From: Verrucomicrobiaceae bacterium
Lineage (GTDB): Bacteria; Verrucomicrobiota; Verrucomicrobiia; Verrucomicrobiales; Akkermansiaceae
DNA: 57,034 bases
Assembly: GCA_027487435.1 (NCBI GenBank)
Contig: JAIYDP010000470.1
Coordinates: 1 to 57,034, forward strand
Direction: 5' to 3'
In this document: piece after piece, positions 56,917 to 57,034 of the stretch
Layout: each line of letters starts with the position of its first letter
Numbering within the stretch: the stretch's first letter is position 1
The notes under the pieces: model-generated
What the model was told of the DNA's origin: nothing
Databases searched by the model: none
What the model saw: the letters and a program-made list of their open reading frames with translations, nothing else
Made by a program: the position numbers and the translations under genes

Positions 56917-57034
56917 AGCCTCAAACCGCATGCGCGCAGCCCGAGCAAGTACGGCCTCAAGACGTCTAGTCTCTAAAGCTTCAGCCCCAGCCCAGCCACG
57001 TTGACGAGACAATCGTGACGCACTCAGTCGTGTC

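Noticed and set aside
1..57034. CRISPR arrays, insertion sequences, tRNA or rRNA genes
   Set aside because: No regularly spaced repeats, transposase motifs, terminal repeats or tRNA A/B boxes were seen; the window is spliced eukaryotic coding DNA.

Overview
This is nuclear DNA from a compact-genome unicellular eukaryote (a protist). Almost every gene is broken by spliceosomal introns of only about 31-42 nt. These start with GT, end with AG and usually carry a CTGAC/CTAAC/TTGAC-like branch site shortly before the acceptor. I could phase roughly ninety of them by matching reading frames and, where a family is recognisable, protein homology. A few are longer (about 46-90 nt). Genes lie head-to-head or tail-to-tail with 27-130 nt between them. 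I cannot name the species. Introns this short are known from Blastocystis and some other protists, but an Sfi1-like centrin-binding protein, a plant-type glucosylceramide synthase and a vitellogenin-like protein leave the lineage open.

Layout. 1-4 kb: an R3H-domain protein (minus, runs off the left edge), a possible small minus gene, and a NEK-like kinase carrying about four PDZ-like domains. 4-17.7 kb: one giant RNF213-type AAA+ gene without a visible RING. 18-21 kb: glucosylceramide synthase and sphingolipid fatty-acid 2-hydroxylase, convergent neighbours in sphingolipid synthesis. 21.2-23.5 kb: tRNA-dihydrouridine synthase 3 with 16 mini-introns. 23.5-28.5 kb: an Sfi1-like Trp/Arg-rich repeat protein. 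28.7-29.5 kb: an NAD(P)-binding NmrA/BLVRB-type protein. 29.7-33.3 kb: an FtsX/MacB-type permease, then an unrecognised small gene. 33.9-38.5 kb: two secreted or surface proteins (LamG-like; a parallel-beta-helix protein with a polytopic C-terminus). 39.2-43.2 kb: a small gene, an IQ/WW coiled-coil protein and a divergent actin-related protein whose start codons are 27 nt apart. 43.3-46.8 kb: a roadblock-like protein, a membrane-anchored metallophosphatase and a SHAQKYF Myb factor. 46.9-49.5 kb: a Cys-rich finger/cNMP/GRAM fusion. 49.6-51.1 kb: MMADHC (CblD) and a Frag1/DRAM/Sfk1 membrane protein. 51.2-55.4 kb: a vitellogenin/MTP-like large lipid-transfer protein with a Pro-Lys repeat. 55.6-56.9 kb: a SAM methyltransferase and a small single-pass membrane protein.

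There is no operon logic. The clearest functional pairing is the two sphingolipid genes. The lipid-transfer protein, CblD and sphingolipid enzymes point to a metabolically rich cell, and the Sfi1, ARP, IQ/WW and NEK proteins to a developed cytoskeleton. No tRNA, rRNA, CRISPR array or transposon was seen.
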